A model generated the notes under the pieces. That model searched no databases, was not told the origin of the DNA, and was given only the letters and a program-made list of their open reading frames with translations. From an uncultured Collinsella sp. (GTDB taxonomy: Bacteria > Actinomycetota > Coriobacteriia > Coriobacteriales > Coriobacteriaceae): 64,000 nt of DNA. Numbering within the stretch: position 1 is the first letter of the stretch; every line of letters begins with the position of its first letter. Both the position numbers and the translations under genes were made by a program. Shown in pieces: positions 34,442 to 42,275 of this stretch. The stretch spans positions 1 to 64,000 of the forward strand of contig UQKV01000005.1 in the NCBI GenBank assembly GCA_900541665.1. The letters are read 5' to 3'.

Positions 34442-35401
34442 ATGTTGATGATTCTATCGTTGGCCCCCATGGAGGGGATTACCGGGCATGTGTTCCGTCG
34501 CGTGCATGCGGAGTGCTTTGGCGCGCTCGATTGTTATTACACGCCGTTTTTGCCGCCGCCGCGGGTGGGAAACCGCTTTGGCGGCAAGGCGTTTAAGGAG
34601 ATCGATCCTGCCAATAACCAGGGGCTCAACGTAGTGCCTCAGCTGATGTCCAAGAATGCGGACGAGTTTGTGTGGGCGGCACAGGTGCTCGCCGACATGG
34701 GCTACCGCGAGGTCAATCTCAACCTTGGCTGCCCCTCGGGGACGGTTGTTGCCAAGGGCAAAGGATCGGGCTTTTTGCGCAACTTGGATGAGCTTGAGGT
34801 GTTCTTGAGTGACGTGTGTGAGCGCTCTCCGCTGCCGGTATCGGTCAAGACCAGGTTGGGGTTGGAGAGCGACGACGAATACGAGCGCGTGCTCGATTTG
34901 TATTGCCGCATGCCGCTGGCAGAGCTGATCGTGCATCCGCGCGTGCAGAAGGACCGTTATGCGGGCTCGCCGCGCAAAGAGTTTTATGGCGAGACGCTGG
35001 AACGTGCGCCGTTTCCGGTGGCATACAACGGCGATATTTTTGATCTTGAGGACATGGATGCGCTGGTGGAGGCCTATCCCGGCACACGTCATGTAATGCT
35101 GGGGCGCGGCCTGCTCGCGAACCCCGCTCTGGCTCGCATGGTTAAGGGCGGCCCTGCTGCCACGACAGCCGAGCTGTGGCGTTTCCATGACACGCTGTTT
35201 GCTGCCTATGCAGAAGAGATTGGCGGTAACGCGGTCTTTCGTATGAAGGAGTGGTGGTTCTACGCCAAGTGCGCCTTCACCGACCCCACTACCGTTCACA
35301 AGCTCGTACGTAAGACCAAAAAGGTCGACGAATACCGCGCCGCCGTCGAGCGCGTCTTTCGCGAGCAGCCGCTTGCGCCCATAGCCCGCTTCCACGGCTA
35401 G
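34442..35401 (+). CDS. tRNA-dihydrouridine synthase
   Basis: This 319-aa FMN enzyme reduces uridine to dihydrouridine in the D-loop of tRNA. The barrel start LSLAPMEGITGHVFRR binds FMN, the catalytic cysteine is in NLGCPSG (about residue 97), and substrate/FMN residues appear in VKTRLGL, LIVHPRVQKDRYAG, VAYNGDI and MLGRGLLANPAL. The C-terminal helical tRNA-binding part is present. Two ATG codons (34442, 34448) are both possible; GAGAG lies 3 or 9 bp upstream. The subtype (DusA/B/C) was not determined. Confidence 0.93.
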   Translation: MLMILSLAPMEGITGHVFRRVHAECFGALDCYYTPFLPPPRVGNRFGGKAFKEIDPANNQGLNVVPQLMSKNADEFVWAAQVLADMGYREVNLNLGCPSGTVVAKGKGSGFLRNLDELEVFLSDVCERSPLPVSVKTRLGLESDDEYERVLDLYCRMPLAELIVHPRVQKDRYAGSPRKEFYGETLERAPFPVAYNGDIFDLEDMDALVEAYPGTRHVMLGRGLLANPALARMVKGGPAATTAELWRFHDTLFAAYAEEIGGNAVFRMKEWWFYAKCAFTDPTTVHKLVRKTKKVDEYRAAVERVFREQPLAPIARFHG

Positions 35402-35402
35402 C

Positions 35403-35458
35403 TAGTCATTGGGGACGTTCTTTAACGACTAGTCATTTAAGAACGTCCCCAATGACTA
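35403..35458. repeat. GTCATTGGGGACG palindromic repeat
   Basis: TAGTCATTGGGGACGTTCTT and AAGAACGTCCCCAATGACTA face each other with a 16-bp spacer that contains CTAGTCATTTA. It is located right after the dus stop codon. Related copies occur at 37693-37732 (partial), 37793-37822 (half), 47953-48036 and 60256-60313. Confidence 0.85.
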
Positions 35459-35536
35459 CCTCTGCAAAAAACTGTACAGCAGCATCCAAAGATGTCGAAA
35501 AATGTCGACTTTGGATGCTGGTGTACATGTTTGGGT
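35429..35536 (+). repeat. 108-bp direct repeat, left copy
   Basis: It starts CTAGTCATTTAAGAACGTCC and ends TGTACATGTTTGGGT. It matches 37793-37900 in the same orientation with 3 mismatches in 108 positions by eye. It contains an internal 55-bp dyad (TGTACA...CAGCATCCAAAG / CTTTGGATGCTG...TGTACA, 35473-35527). With the right copy it brackets the toxin-antitoxin pair and the 428-aa gene. Confidence 0.85.
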
Positions 35537-35547
35537 GTGGTGGGTAA

Positions 35548-35814
35548 CTAGGCAATCATTGCATCAAGCGTGATGAGCTCCCTGAGTCGCTCCGTGCGTG
35601 TTTGCCCATGGCGCTTTGCTTTTGCGTCAAAGGCTTCAAGGACCGATTCACCCACACGTGCGGATAAAACAACGCTTGGCTCGTCAGAAATCGGCGGCCT
35701 TCCCAGCTTGATGGTGCGACCCTTCGGCCACTCATCTTTTTCGTAGGCTTCCGCGGTTTTCTCCAACTCTCCAGGGGCAAATCCCATCATCTTTTCGAGT
35801 TGCTTAGCGTCCAT
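35548..35814 (-). CDS. BrnA-like ribbon-helix-helix antitoxin
   Basis: This 88-aa protein has a C-terminal ribbon-helix-helix-like part: SVVLSARVGESVLEAFDAKA then KRHGQTRTERLRELITLDAM. The N-terminal third (KQLEKMMGFAPGELEKTAEA) is probably the toxin-neutralising segment. TAGGAGGCGCT precedes the ATG. It lies 8 bp after the putative toxin gene, the toxin-first order of brnTA loci. The expected role is DNA-binding antitoxin and autorepressor. Confidence 0.75.
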   Translation of the reverse strand: MDAKQLEKMMGFAPGELEKTAEAYEKDEWPKGRTIKLGRPPISDEPSVVLSARVGESVLEAFDAKAKRHGQTRTERLRELITLDAMIA

Positions 35815-35822
35815 AGCGCCTC

Positions 35823-36089
35823 CTATTGATCGATCCCGATTTCCCTGAGCACCTTGCGCGTAGGAGGGACAAGGGCGTGGTAAATGATGTAGCCATCTCG
35901 ATTGGGGCAATATCGAGCGATGAGCTCCATGAGACGGCTTCTTCCATCAAGTCCAACGAGAACGTAATCGATACCTCCGTTTTCAAGATCACGCCTGAAC
36001 CATGCAAAAGCTGAGTTCCAGGCGCAGGTGATATCCGTCTCCGTCAGCCCGTGTTTGAGGGCGTGGGGGTGGATTGCGATGAGCTCCAT
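35823..36089 (-). CDS. BrnT-like putative ribonuclease toxin
   Basis: This 89-aa protein has the layout of BrnT-type toxins: an N-terminal HPHALKHGLTETDITCAW, a central strand pair YVLVGLDGRSRLMELIA and a closing GYIIYHALVPPTRKVLREI. The match is by pattern (H..KHG, GLDGR, HA) and is not close. The start MELIAIHPH follows GAGAGG. It overlaps nothing and is followed by the antitoxin gene. Other small-toxin families are possible. Confidence 0.65.
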   Translation of the reverse strand: MELIAIHPHALKHGLTETDITCAWNSAFAWFRRDLENGGIDYVLVGLDGRSRLMELIARYCPNRDGYIIYHALVPPTRKVLREIGIDQ

Positions 36090-36101
36090 AAGGGCCTCTC
36101 T

Positions 36102-36123
36102 TTTTGTATACAGTTTTGTAGAC
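36102..36123. promoter_or_regulatory. two TTTTGTAKAC repeats upstream of the toxin gene
   Basis: TTTTGTATAC (36102-36111) and TTTTGTAGAC (36114-36123) are 12 bp apart, 13 bp before the start of the toxin gene. Such short tandem sites fit an operator bound by a ribbon-helix-helix antitoxin dimer of dimers. Confidence 0.55.
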
Positions 36124-36146
36124 AAAAATGCAAGCAGTTAATAGGC

Positions 36147-37433
36147 TTAAGCGGCTTGTTTTGATTGGACTTCTCGATGTAAAGCCGACGCCGGAGGCTC
36201 CACTACTCCTTCGCTTTTTAGCTCGGTATGTGAACGCCCGTTGAACTCCCAGAGGGGAGCGTCTTCATAGATTATCGAGAGGAGCTTGGAGACTTCGGCT
36301 GTTTTCTTGCGTTCGTAAAACTCGGGCCGTACGACAATCAATAAGAAAGCTGCGTCTTCGGTAATTTGCTGTGCTGTCGGCATACCGTTGAGTCCAACGG
36401 AACGCAAAAGCTTTGTCATGATGAAATCGAACTCATCTTCTCTTGCATGGAGATCGGATGCCTTAATCTCAGGGTCTCTCAGGACGTACTGCTTGAGTCG
36501 TTCGACAGATCGGCTGCACTTTATATGCCCGCAGATGACTTCGTCATAGCTGAGCCTTTTGATTGGAAGACGTTCGTGACCGGCGAAGATGGCTGCCACT
36601 CTGATGCCAACGCGCCGTTCGCGCAACGCGCGCATTTCACCGGTGTATTCGCTGCGTCGTTCATATTTTCGATAGGAGTATCCGTAGTCATCGTAGTAAT
36701 AAGGGGCTTCATCGACAGCGTCATCGAGCTCAGGCGCTATGAGATAGAGTTTTCCATCTCTGGATATGACGCAGGGATTGTCGATTTGCCCCGATTCGTT
36801 CCTGATTTGCCAAATAGTTTCATTTATCTCAAATCTCGAGACTGGATTGGGGGCACAGGAGTTGTAGAGCTCAATAAGTTCATCGAGCGAAATGATTCCA
36901 CAGACATCTGTGTAGGCGCGGGCGAAGCGCCGTACTTCTTGATTTGATTCAAGCGCACGGCGCTCCCAAGCATCCAAAACGTCCTGCGGACTTCGATAGC
37001 GGGCATGACGATCGATGCGCGATGCGCTCCAACGGTTATCAGCGGCAACGTTCATCAGATCCAAGCGCAGATCTTTGTCGGCGATGCGAGCGAGCGACTG
37101 ATAGTGTTCTAGATCAAGCTCCGGTCGAAAACTCATGTCTTCCGGAACAGTTCGTGCGAGCTTTATGCAACGCTTGAGATAGGTCGGGCCCAGGCTTGGG
37201 CTAAAGTGCTGCTTGAGGTGGCAAGCGATGGGCGAGAGTAGGCCATTTAGATTGGAAATGGGGTATCCGGCAATCTCTTGCTCGAGACGGCGCCCGATGA
37301 GCAGAGCCCCTTCCGAAGAGGCCTCATGGTCGGTGCCTTTCTGGCCGAGGTGTTTGGCCTCGACAATCCTGCTGATATCCGAGCAGGTGTTTGAAATAAT
37401 GTCGGGTGAAAGGGTTGGAATCTTTTTTGCCAT
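36147..37433 (-). CDS. unrecognised 428-aa protein of the repeat-bounded islet
   Basis: This soluble protein has no signal or membrane segment. Residues about 70-160 (YLKRCIKLARTVPEDMSFRP; LDLEHYQSLARIADKDLRLD; NRWSASRIDRHARY) recall the helical N-terminal part of DUF1016-type proteins, where a Wsxxxl-R motif follows a HYxxLl helix; this is only a resemblance. Residues about 175-250 (VCGIISLDELIELYNSC, DGKLYLIAPELDD) recall SEC-C-associated proteins of lactobacilli. A strong AGGAG site is present. It lies 57 bp upstream of the toxin gene on the same strand. It may be a defence or regulatory protein; function unknown. Confidence 0.75.
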   Translation of the reverse strand: MAKKIPTLSPDIISNTCSDISRIVEAKHLGQKGTDHEASSEGALLIGRRLEQEIAGYPISNLNGLLSPIACHLKQHFSPSLGPTYLKRCIKLARTVPEDMSFRPELDLEHYQSLARIADKDLRLDLMNVAADNRWSASRIDRHARYRSPQDVLDAWERRALESNQEVRRFARAYTDVCGIISLDELIELYNSCAPNPVSRFEINETIWQIRNESGQIDNPCVISRDGKLYLIAPELDDAVDEAPYYYDDYGYSYRKYERRSEYTGEMRALRERRVGIRVAAIFAGHERLPIKRLSYDEVICGHIKCSRSVERLKQYVLRDPEIKASDLHAREDEFDFIMTKLLRSVGLNGMPTAQQITEDAAFLLIVVRPEFYERKKTAEVSKLLSIIYEDAPLWEFNGRSHTELKSEGVVEPPASALHREVQSKQAA

Positions 37434-37792
37434 AGCGATGCACTCCTGTGTGACTCACGGATAACGGAAACGTTTGGTTGTGAGCGCCGTTCTTTGATGG
37501 CGACGGCGAACAGGAGCGCAGCCTGTCTGAGATGGGCGAGTGCGGTAACCACCGATCTTACTTACCGAGCTCGCTCCAGCGTGTCATTGGGGACCTCCGC
37601 AGGAGCTCTCGACCAGTCTCATGCCTTGGGATGAGTATAACACAGAGAGCAAACATATGTTCTATATATTTGAGAAACTGAATCCCTATCTACTCATTTA
37701 AGTGCGTCCCCAATGAGTACGTCCCCAATGAGTACGTCCCAGAGACGTCAGACGGCCTCAAACAACCATAATCCAAAGGCCATCTCAAACAA
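37434..37792. repeat. repeat-rich intergenic region
   Basis: It contains the upstream region of the 428-aa gene and degenerate copies of the palindromic repeat: GTCATTGGGGAC at about 37584, then CTCATTTAAGTGCGTCCCCAA at 37693 onward with two tandem CCCCAATGAGTACGT units. No gene is supported. GAACATATGTTTGCTC (minus strand, near 37650-37665) resembles but does not match a LexA box. Confidence 0.6.
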
Positions 37793-37900
37793 CTAGTCAT
37801 TTAAGAACGTCCCCAATGACTACCTCTGCAAAAAACTGTACACCAGCATCCAAAGATGTCGAAAAATGTCGACTTTGGATGTTGATGTACATGTTTGGGT
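37793..37900 (+). repeat. 108-bp direct repeat, right copy
   Basis: It matches 35429-35536 in the same orientation (3 mismatches by eye: one in the left and two in the right arm of the internal dyad). The changes break some of the pairing in the dyad (GTTGATGTACA against GTACACCAGC). It lies downstream of the glutaredoxin gene and marks the right edge of the islet. Confidence 0.85.
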
Positions 37901-37934
37901 CGGTGGGGCTCCTTGGATGGACAGAGTGCGCGTG

Positions 37935-38180
37935 CTAGAGCAGGTTCTTCTGGACCCACGCGATGATGTCGCTCGACTCGTAGAGTGGCTTGCCGTCGAT
38001 GAATAGGCAGGGAACCTGGCGTTTTCCGCCGACGGCGATGAGTGTCTGCTCGGCATCGGAATCGGTCGAGATATTACGCTCGGGGACGGTCACACCGTTA
38101 TCGGCCAAAAAGCGCTTGACCTTTAAGCAATACGGGCAGCCGGTCATAACGTAGAGCACGAGCTCGTGATCAGTAACCAT
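37935..38180 (-). CDS. glutaredoxin-like protein
   Basis: This 81-aa protein is a complete small glutaredoxin with the active site CPYC (Cys15, Cys18), the cis-Pro segment QVPCLFIDG and SSDIIAWVQ near the C-terminus. It reduces disulfides or acts as a redox switch in the cytoplasm. The start follows GGAGACCT. It is 51 bp downstream of the Xre-TipAS regulator on the same strand and may be co-transcribed. Confidence 0.93.
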   Translation of the reverse strand: MVTDHELVLYVMTGCPYCLKVKRFLADNGVTVPERNISTDSDAEQTLIAVGGKRQVPCLFIDGKPLYESSDIIAWVQKNLL

Positions 38181-38231
38181 AGGTCTCCAATCGGTTGAGG
38201 TTTTGATTGAAATACCCAAAGCCGCCGCGGT

Positions 38232-39059
38232 CTATGCGCGGGCCAGTGACGACTCGATGGCCTGGACCAGAAACGCCGTGGCTCCGGTGCCGCAGGGCTT
38301 GTCGTAGTAGTCAACAAAGCGCTGATCGGCAAGATAGCCGTGGGCGAGGCCCAGGTATGCTTCGTCTTGGGGTTCGTGTCCCCAGTTGAGACCAATCCAA
38401 CGACGATGCATCGCGACAAGCTTGCGAGCCTCGCTTCCGTCCGCATCGCCATCGCCCATGGCGATCGATAGCTGGCCCAGAACAGCGCGTTCAAGTTCCT
38501 TCATGTCGTTCCATGTCTCGGGGTCCATGTCCAGCAGCGCTTCGTTTGCCGCATCGATAGCCTCATCGCCATAGCGCGCCCGGGCTTCGGCACCGTAGCG
38601 CTCCTCGTTTTCCTGCACGGTGCGCCAGCGCTCCAGTTGCGGCAGGACGGCGCCCATGAGCGAGACGGCTTCGTCGAGCGACATGCCGGTGTTTTGCGCC
38701 AGCCGCGGGGCACAGTCCTCGATCATCGCCTCCATCGTGGTGTCGTAGGTGTACTTGCCGTGGTCGTAGCACCACTTGCAGTAATGGTCGGTCGTGGCGC
38801 CCATGGCATCGGTGCCGCAGTCGTTGGGCGTGAGTATCATGCCGCAGCTCTGACAATAGTGCTCGGGCATTTCGAGCAGGTGGGACAGGGGCTCGCCGGT
38901 TACGGCGGCAATGAGCTTCATCATGTCGATGCCCGGTGTGACCTCGCCGCGTTCCCAACGGCTGACGGCTTGGCGCGTGACGAAGAGCTTGGCGGCGAGC
39001 TGCTCCTGGGTAAGGTGATGGACGCGACGGACAGCGATGAGCTTTTCTGCAAAGGCCAT
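38232..39059 (-). CDS. Xre HTH - zinc ribbon - TipAS fusion regulator
   Basis: This 275-aa protein has three parts. The Cro/CI HTH is at residues 1-65 (EKLIAVRRVHHLTQEQLAAK, VTRQAVSRWERGEVTPGIDM). A zinc ribbon lies at about 67-100 (YCQSCGM...HYCKWCYDHGKYT). A helical TipAS-like part follows (RYGDEAIDAANEALLDMDPE; QDEAYLGLAHGYLADQRFVD; FLVQAIESSLARA). TipAS binds thiopeptide drugs in MerR-type TipA; here it is attached to an Xre reader. It probably senses a hydrophobic drug-like compound. It is divergent from trmO. Confidence 0.85.
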   Translation of the reverse strand: MAFAEKLIAVRRVHHLTQEQLAAKLFVTRQAVSRWERGEVTPGIDMMKLIAAVTGEPLSHLLEMPEHYCQSCGMILTPNDCGTDAMGATTDHYCKWCYDHGKYTYDTTMEAMIEDCAPRLAQNTGMSLDEAVSLMGAVLPQLERWRTVQENEERYGAEARARYGDEAIDAANEALLDMDPETWNDMKELERAVLGQLSIAMGDGDADGSEARKLVAMHRRWIGLNWGHEPQDEAYLGLAHGYLADQRFVDYYDKPCGTGATAFLVQAIESSLARA

Positions 39060-39200
39060 AGCGGCTCCTTTCTGCTGGTTGATGGCTTAAGCATACGCGG
39101 CGGCGGGCACCCTTCCAAGCAACCGTTGGTTGCACGACGGGGGACCGTGGCGAAGAATTGCGCGCAATGCCCCACGCCTCCATGCCGTACAATGACCGGC

Positions 39201-39938
39201 ATGGAACCTATCGCACACATACATACCGACCTGCCGCAGAAGTTCGGCATTCCGCGCAACAGCTTTTTGGCGCCCCATCTGCAGGGACGCATCGTCTTTG
39301 AGCCGGAATTTGCCTCCAACGCAGCGGTTGAGGGCCTGGACTCCTTCTCTCACCTATGGCTGCTGTGGCGCTTCGAAAACGGAACGCCCGGCGGCACGGC
39401 TAAGGACATAGCCGCCGATGCCAAAACGCAGGACAGGTCCGGTACCAACGCAAAATGGTCGAAGACCGTGCGTCCGCCGCGCCTGGGTGGAGCCGAGCGC
39501 GTGGGTGTATTTGCCACGCGCAGTCCGTTTCGCCCTAATCCCATCGGTCTTACCTGTGTCAAGCTCGATCGTGTCGAGCTCACCGATGATGGCCCGATCA
39601 TCCATGTGCTGGGGGCCGATCTGCGCGATGGCACGCCCATCTACGACATTAAGCCCTACATTCCGTTTGCCGACTGTCACCCGGATGCGACGGGCGGCTG
39701 GATCGAGGATACTCCGTGGCAAGAACTCGATGTTGAGTTTCCGCAGGCGCTGCAAGATATGGTCCCGCCCTCAAAGCTCCCCGGCTTGGTCGAGGTCCTT
39801 CGCCAAGATCCGCGCCGTGCGGGCAGCAAGCACGAGCCAAACCGCGTCTACCATCTGGCCTACGCCGGGCTCGACATATCGTTTACGGTCGACGAAACCC
39901 AGCTAACCGTAGTCGCCGTCAACGACGCGCGGGGCTAA
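39201..39938 (+). CDS. trmO: tRNA t6A37 N6-methyltransferase
   Basis: This 245-aa TrmO/TsaA beta-barrel enzyme methylates N6 of threonylcarbamoyl-adenosine 37 in some tRNAs with AdoMet. Typical motifs: FSHLWLLWRFE, VRPPRLGG, VGVFATRSPFRPNPIGLTCV and VLGADLRDGTPIYDIKPYIP. A C-terminal extension is present as usual. TACAAT (39188-39193) ends only 7 bp before the ATG at 39201 and there is no ribosome site, so the mRNA may be leaderless; an ATG at 39192 overlaps the box. Confidence 0.92.
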   Translation: MEPIAHIHTDLPQKFGIPRNSFLAPHLQGRIVFEPEFASNAAVEGLDSFSHLWLLWRFENGTPGGTAKDIAADAKTQDRSGTNAKWSKTVRPPRLGGAERVGVFATRSPFRPNPIGLTCVKLDRVELTDDGPIIHVLGADLRDGTPIYDIKPYIPFADCHPDATGGWIEDTPWQELDVEFPQALQDMVPPSKLPGLVEVLRQDPRRAGSKHEPNRVYHLAYAGLDISFTVDETQLTVVAVNDARG

Positions 39939-40046
39939 CCATCCGTCCGTATCCGTCAAAAACAACGCCAAACCCCATGCCAAAACCGCCCACGCTGGTG
40001 GACAATAACGCCTATCGAAACAGTCTACTTTGCACGGGAGCTCAGC

Positions 40047-41261
40047 ATGAAATACGACTTTCGCTCGCTTATCGACCGCCACGGCATGGACTCCATCGCC
40101 GTTGACTCCTGGGGCGAGATCCCCGGTATGGCTCCGAACGCACCCGACGAGGGCTTCGATCGCATTCCCATGTGGGTGGCGGACATGAACTTCGCCACGG
40201 TGCCCACGGTCCAGGAACACATCATTCAGCGTGCCCAGCACCCCATGTTTGGCTATTTCAATCCGCGCTCCGAGTATTTCGACCGCATCATCGAATGGCA
40301 GAGCCGCCGCAATGGCGTCGAGGGCCTGCGCCCTGAACATATCGGTTACGAAAACGGCGTGCTGGGCGGTGCTGTGTCGACGCTGCGTGCGTATGTTCAG
40401 CCAGGCGATGCGGTGCTGGTCCACAGCCCTACCTACATCGGCTTTACCAAGTCCATCGAGGCCGCGGGCTATCGTATTGTCCACAGCCCGCTTAAGCTCG
40501 ATGATCAGGGCGTGTGGCGCATGGACTTTGAGGACATGGAGCGCAAGCTCGCTCAAAACCACATCCATGCCGCGGTATTCTGCTCGCCGCACAATCCCTG
40601 CGGCCGCGTATGGGAGCGTGACGAGATCGAGCGCGCCATGGACATCTATCGCCAGCACGATTGCGTGGTGATCTCGGACGAGATTTGGTCCGATATCATC
40701 CTGCCGGGGCACAGGCACATCCCGACGCAGTCGGTGAGCGAGGATGCCCGCATGCGCACGGTTGCCCTCTACGCGCCCAGCAAGACGTTCAACCTGGCGG
40801 GCCTGGTCGGCAGCTACCACATCATCTACAACGAGACGCTGCGCGACCACGTGTGTGCCGTGTCCAACAAGACCCACTACAACGAGATGAATGTCCTCTC
40901 CATGCATGCGCTTATCGGTGCCTACCAGCCGCAGGGCTATGAGTGGGTGGACGAGCTCAATCAGGTGCTTGCCGGCAATATCGAGTACTTCTGCAATTAC
41001 GTGGACGAGCATTTTGAGGGCGTGTCCTATTCGCGTCCGCAGGGCACGTACATGGTGTTTCTGGACTGCACCGAGTGGTGCCGCGAGCATGGCCGCGATA
41101 TTCAGTGGCTGCTCGACGAGGGGGCGCGCGTGGGCGTGGGGTATCAGGACGGCCGCCCGTTCCACGGGCCCTGCCACATTCGCGTGAATCTGGCGCTGCC
41201 GCTTTCGCGCGTAAGGGAGGCGTGCGACCGCCTGGACCACTACGTTTTTAATGCACGGTAA
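40047..41261 (+). CDS. MalY/PatB-type PLP enzyme (putative C-S lyase)
   Basis: This 404-aa fold-type I PLP protein begins with a PMWVADMNFA motif typical of MalY/PatB cystathionine beta-lyases. PLP contacts include FCSPHNPCGRVW, VVISDEIWSDI and the Schiff-base Lys in YAPSKTFNLAGL; the carboxylate-binding Arg is in HIRVNLALP. It probably cleaves cystathionine or other cysteine S-conjugates to a thiol, pyruvate and ammonia, and may also be an aminotransferase. A good hairpin follows. Confidence 0.92.
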   Translation: MKYDFRSLIDRHGMDSIAVDSWGEIPGMAPNAPDEGFDRIPMWVADMNFATVPTVQEHIIQRAQHPMFGYFNPRSEYFDRIIEWQSRRNGVEGLRPEHIGYENGVLGGAVSTLRAYVQPGDAVLVHSPTYIGFTKSIEAAGYRIVHSPLKLDDQGVWRMDFEDMERKLAQNHIHAAVFCSPHNPCGRVWERDEIERAMDIYRQHDCVVISDEIWSDIILPGHRHIPTQSVSEDARMRTVALYAPSKTFNLAGLVGSYHIIYNETLRDHVCAVSNKTHYNEMNVLSMHALIGAYQPQGYEWVDELNQVLAGNIEYFCNYVDEHFEGVSYSRPQGTYMVFLDCTEWCREHGRDIQWLLDEGARVGVGYQDGRPFHGPCHIRVNLALPLSRVREACDRLDHYVFNAR

Positions 41262-41272
41262 GTGAGCACTGC

Positions 41273-41312
41273 ATGCGGGGCCTTCTGCCAAGTCGGCTGG
41301 AAGGCCCCGCAT
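41273..41312 (+). terminator. terminator after the PLP enzyme gene
   Basis: ATGCGGGGCCTTC (41273-41285) pairs perfectly with GAAGGCCCCGCAT (41300-41312) with a 14-nt loop. It lies 11 bp after the stop codon. The tail is GGTAAAACG, not T-rich. Confidence 0.65.
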
Positions 41313-41405
41313 GGTAAAACGTCTGTAACCATTGGGCACTCGTGTGGTTTTGTTTGCTATTATTTTCTACCATTTCAGTCTGTAAACATGATCGTCTGGA
41401 GCTCG

Positions 41406-42275
41406 ATGAAAAGACCCCGTCGCTCGGTTGCCATATCGTTGTTTGTTGCGCTTGCGGTAGCGTGCGCCTTTGTCGTAGCGATAGCTGGCTGCTCCGGGTC
41501 GAATGACGGAGCCTCGACGTCTGCATTAGAAGGTCTGGACGCCTCACAAGCCAAAGACGACAACCTTAAGACGCTCAACGTCGGCAGCGACCTCTATCCA
41601 CCGTTTGTGTATACCGATGAGTACGGCGATATCGTTGGCCTGGATGTCGAGATATTGACCGAGGCTTTGGCCCGCATTGGTTACAAGCCAAAGTACCAGC
41701 TGATCGATTGGGAAAAGAAGAAAGAGCTGCTGGCGAGCGGCGAGCTCGATTGCGTCATGGGCAGCTTTAGCATGACGGGTCGCGAAAACGAGTATCGTTG
41801 GGCCGGCCCGTACCTTGCGAGCCGCCAGGTGGTCGCGGTCGATCCCCAGAGCGATATCTACACGCTTGCCGATCTTGAGGATAAGGTCGTGGCGGTCCAG
41901 TCCACCACCAAGCCCGAGGACATTTTGCTCAATCATACAAATGAAAACGTTCCGCAGATCAAAGAGCTCTACTGCTTTTCGGACCGCTCATACCTGAACC
42001 CGGCGCTCGTCGAAGGTCTGGTCGACGCCATCGCCGCGCATGAGTCCTCGCTGCTCACCTACGAAAAAGACTATGGTGTGACGTATCGCATTTTGGATGA
42101 GCCGCTGCTAGAGGTTGGTTTGGGCACCGCTTTCGATATCAATGATACGCGCGGCATCGACGTTAAACTCACCCGTGCCTACCGGGAAATGCTTGCCGAT
42201 GGCACCATGGAACGTCTGGTGTCAAAGTACTTTGATGACCCTTCGCCATTTTTGAATACGGAGGGCTTGTCATGA
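41406..42275 (+). CDS. solute-binding lipoprotein (SBP_bac_3)
   Basis: This 289-aa lipoprotein has an N-terminal KRPRR signal, a hydrophobic stretch and the lipobox AIAGC. The mature protein is a family 3 amino-acid-type binding protein (NVGSDLYPPFVYTDEYGDIV; GLDVEILTEALARIG; LDCVMGSFSMTGRENEYRWA). There is no transporter gene beside it. Its stop overlaps the start of the hybrid kinase (ATGA), so it probably presents its ligand to that kinase. The start follows GGAGCTCG. Confidence 0.92.
   Translation: MKRPRRSVAISLFVALAVACAFVVAIAGCSGSNDGASTSALEGLDASQAKDDNLKTLNVGSDLYPPFVYTDEYGDIVGLDVEILTEALARIGYKPKYQLIDWEKKKELLASGELDCVMGSFSMTGRENEYRWAGPYLASRQVVAVDPQSDIYTLADLEDKVVAVQSTTKPEDILLNHTNENVPQIKELYCFSDRSYLNPALVEGLVDAIAAHESSLLTYEKDYGVTYRILDEPLLEVGLGTAFDINDTRGIDVKLTRAYREMLADGTMERLVSKYFDDPSPFLNTEGLS

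Noticed and set aside
37645..37670. LexA box (GAAC-N4-GTTC type)
   Set aside because: GAACATATGTTTGCTC differs from the consensus and lies more than 200 bp from the nearest start codon.
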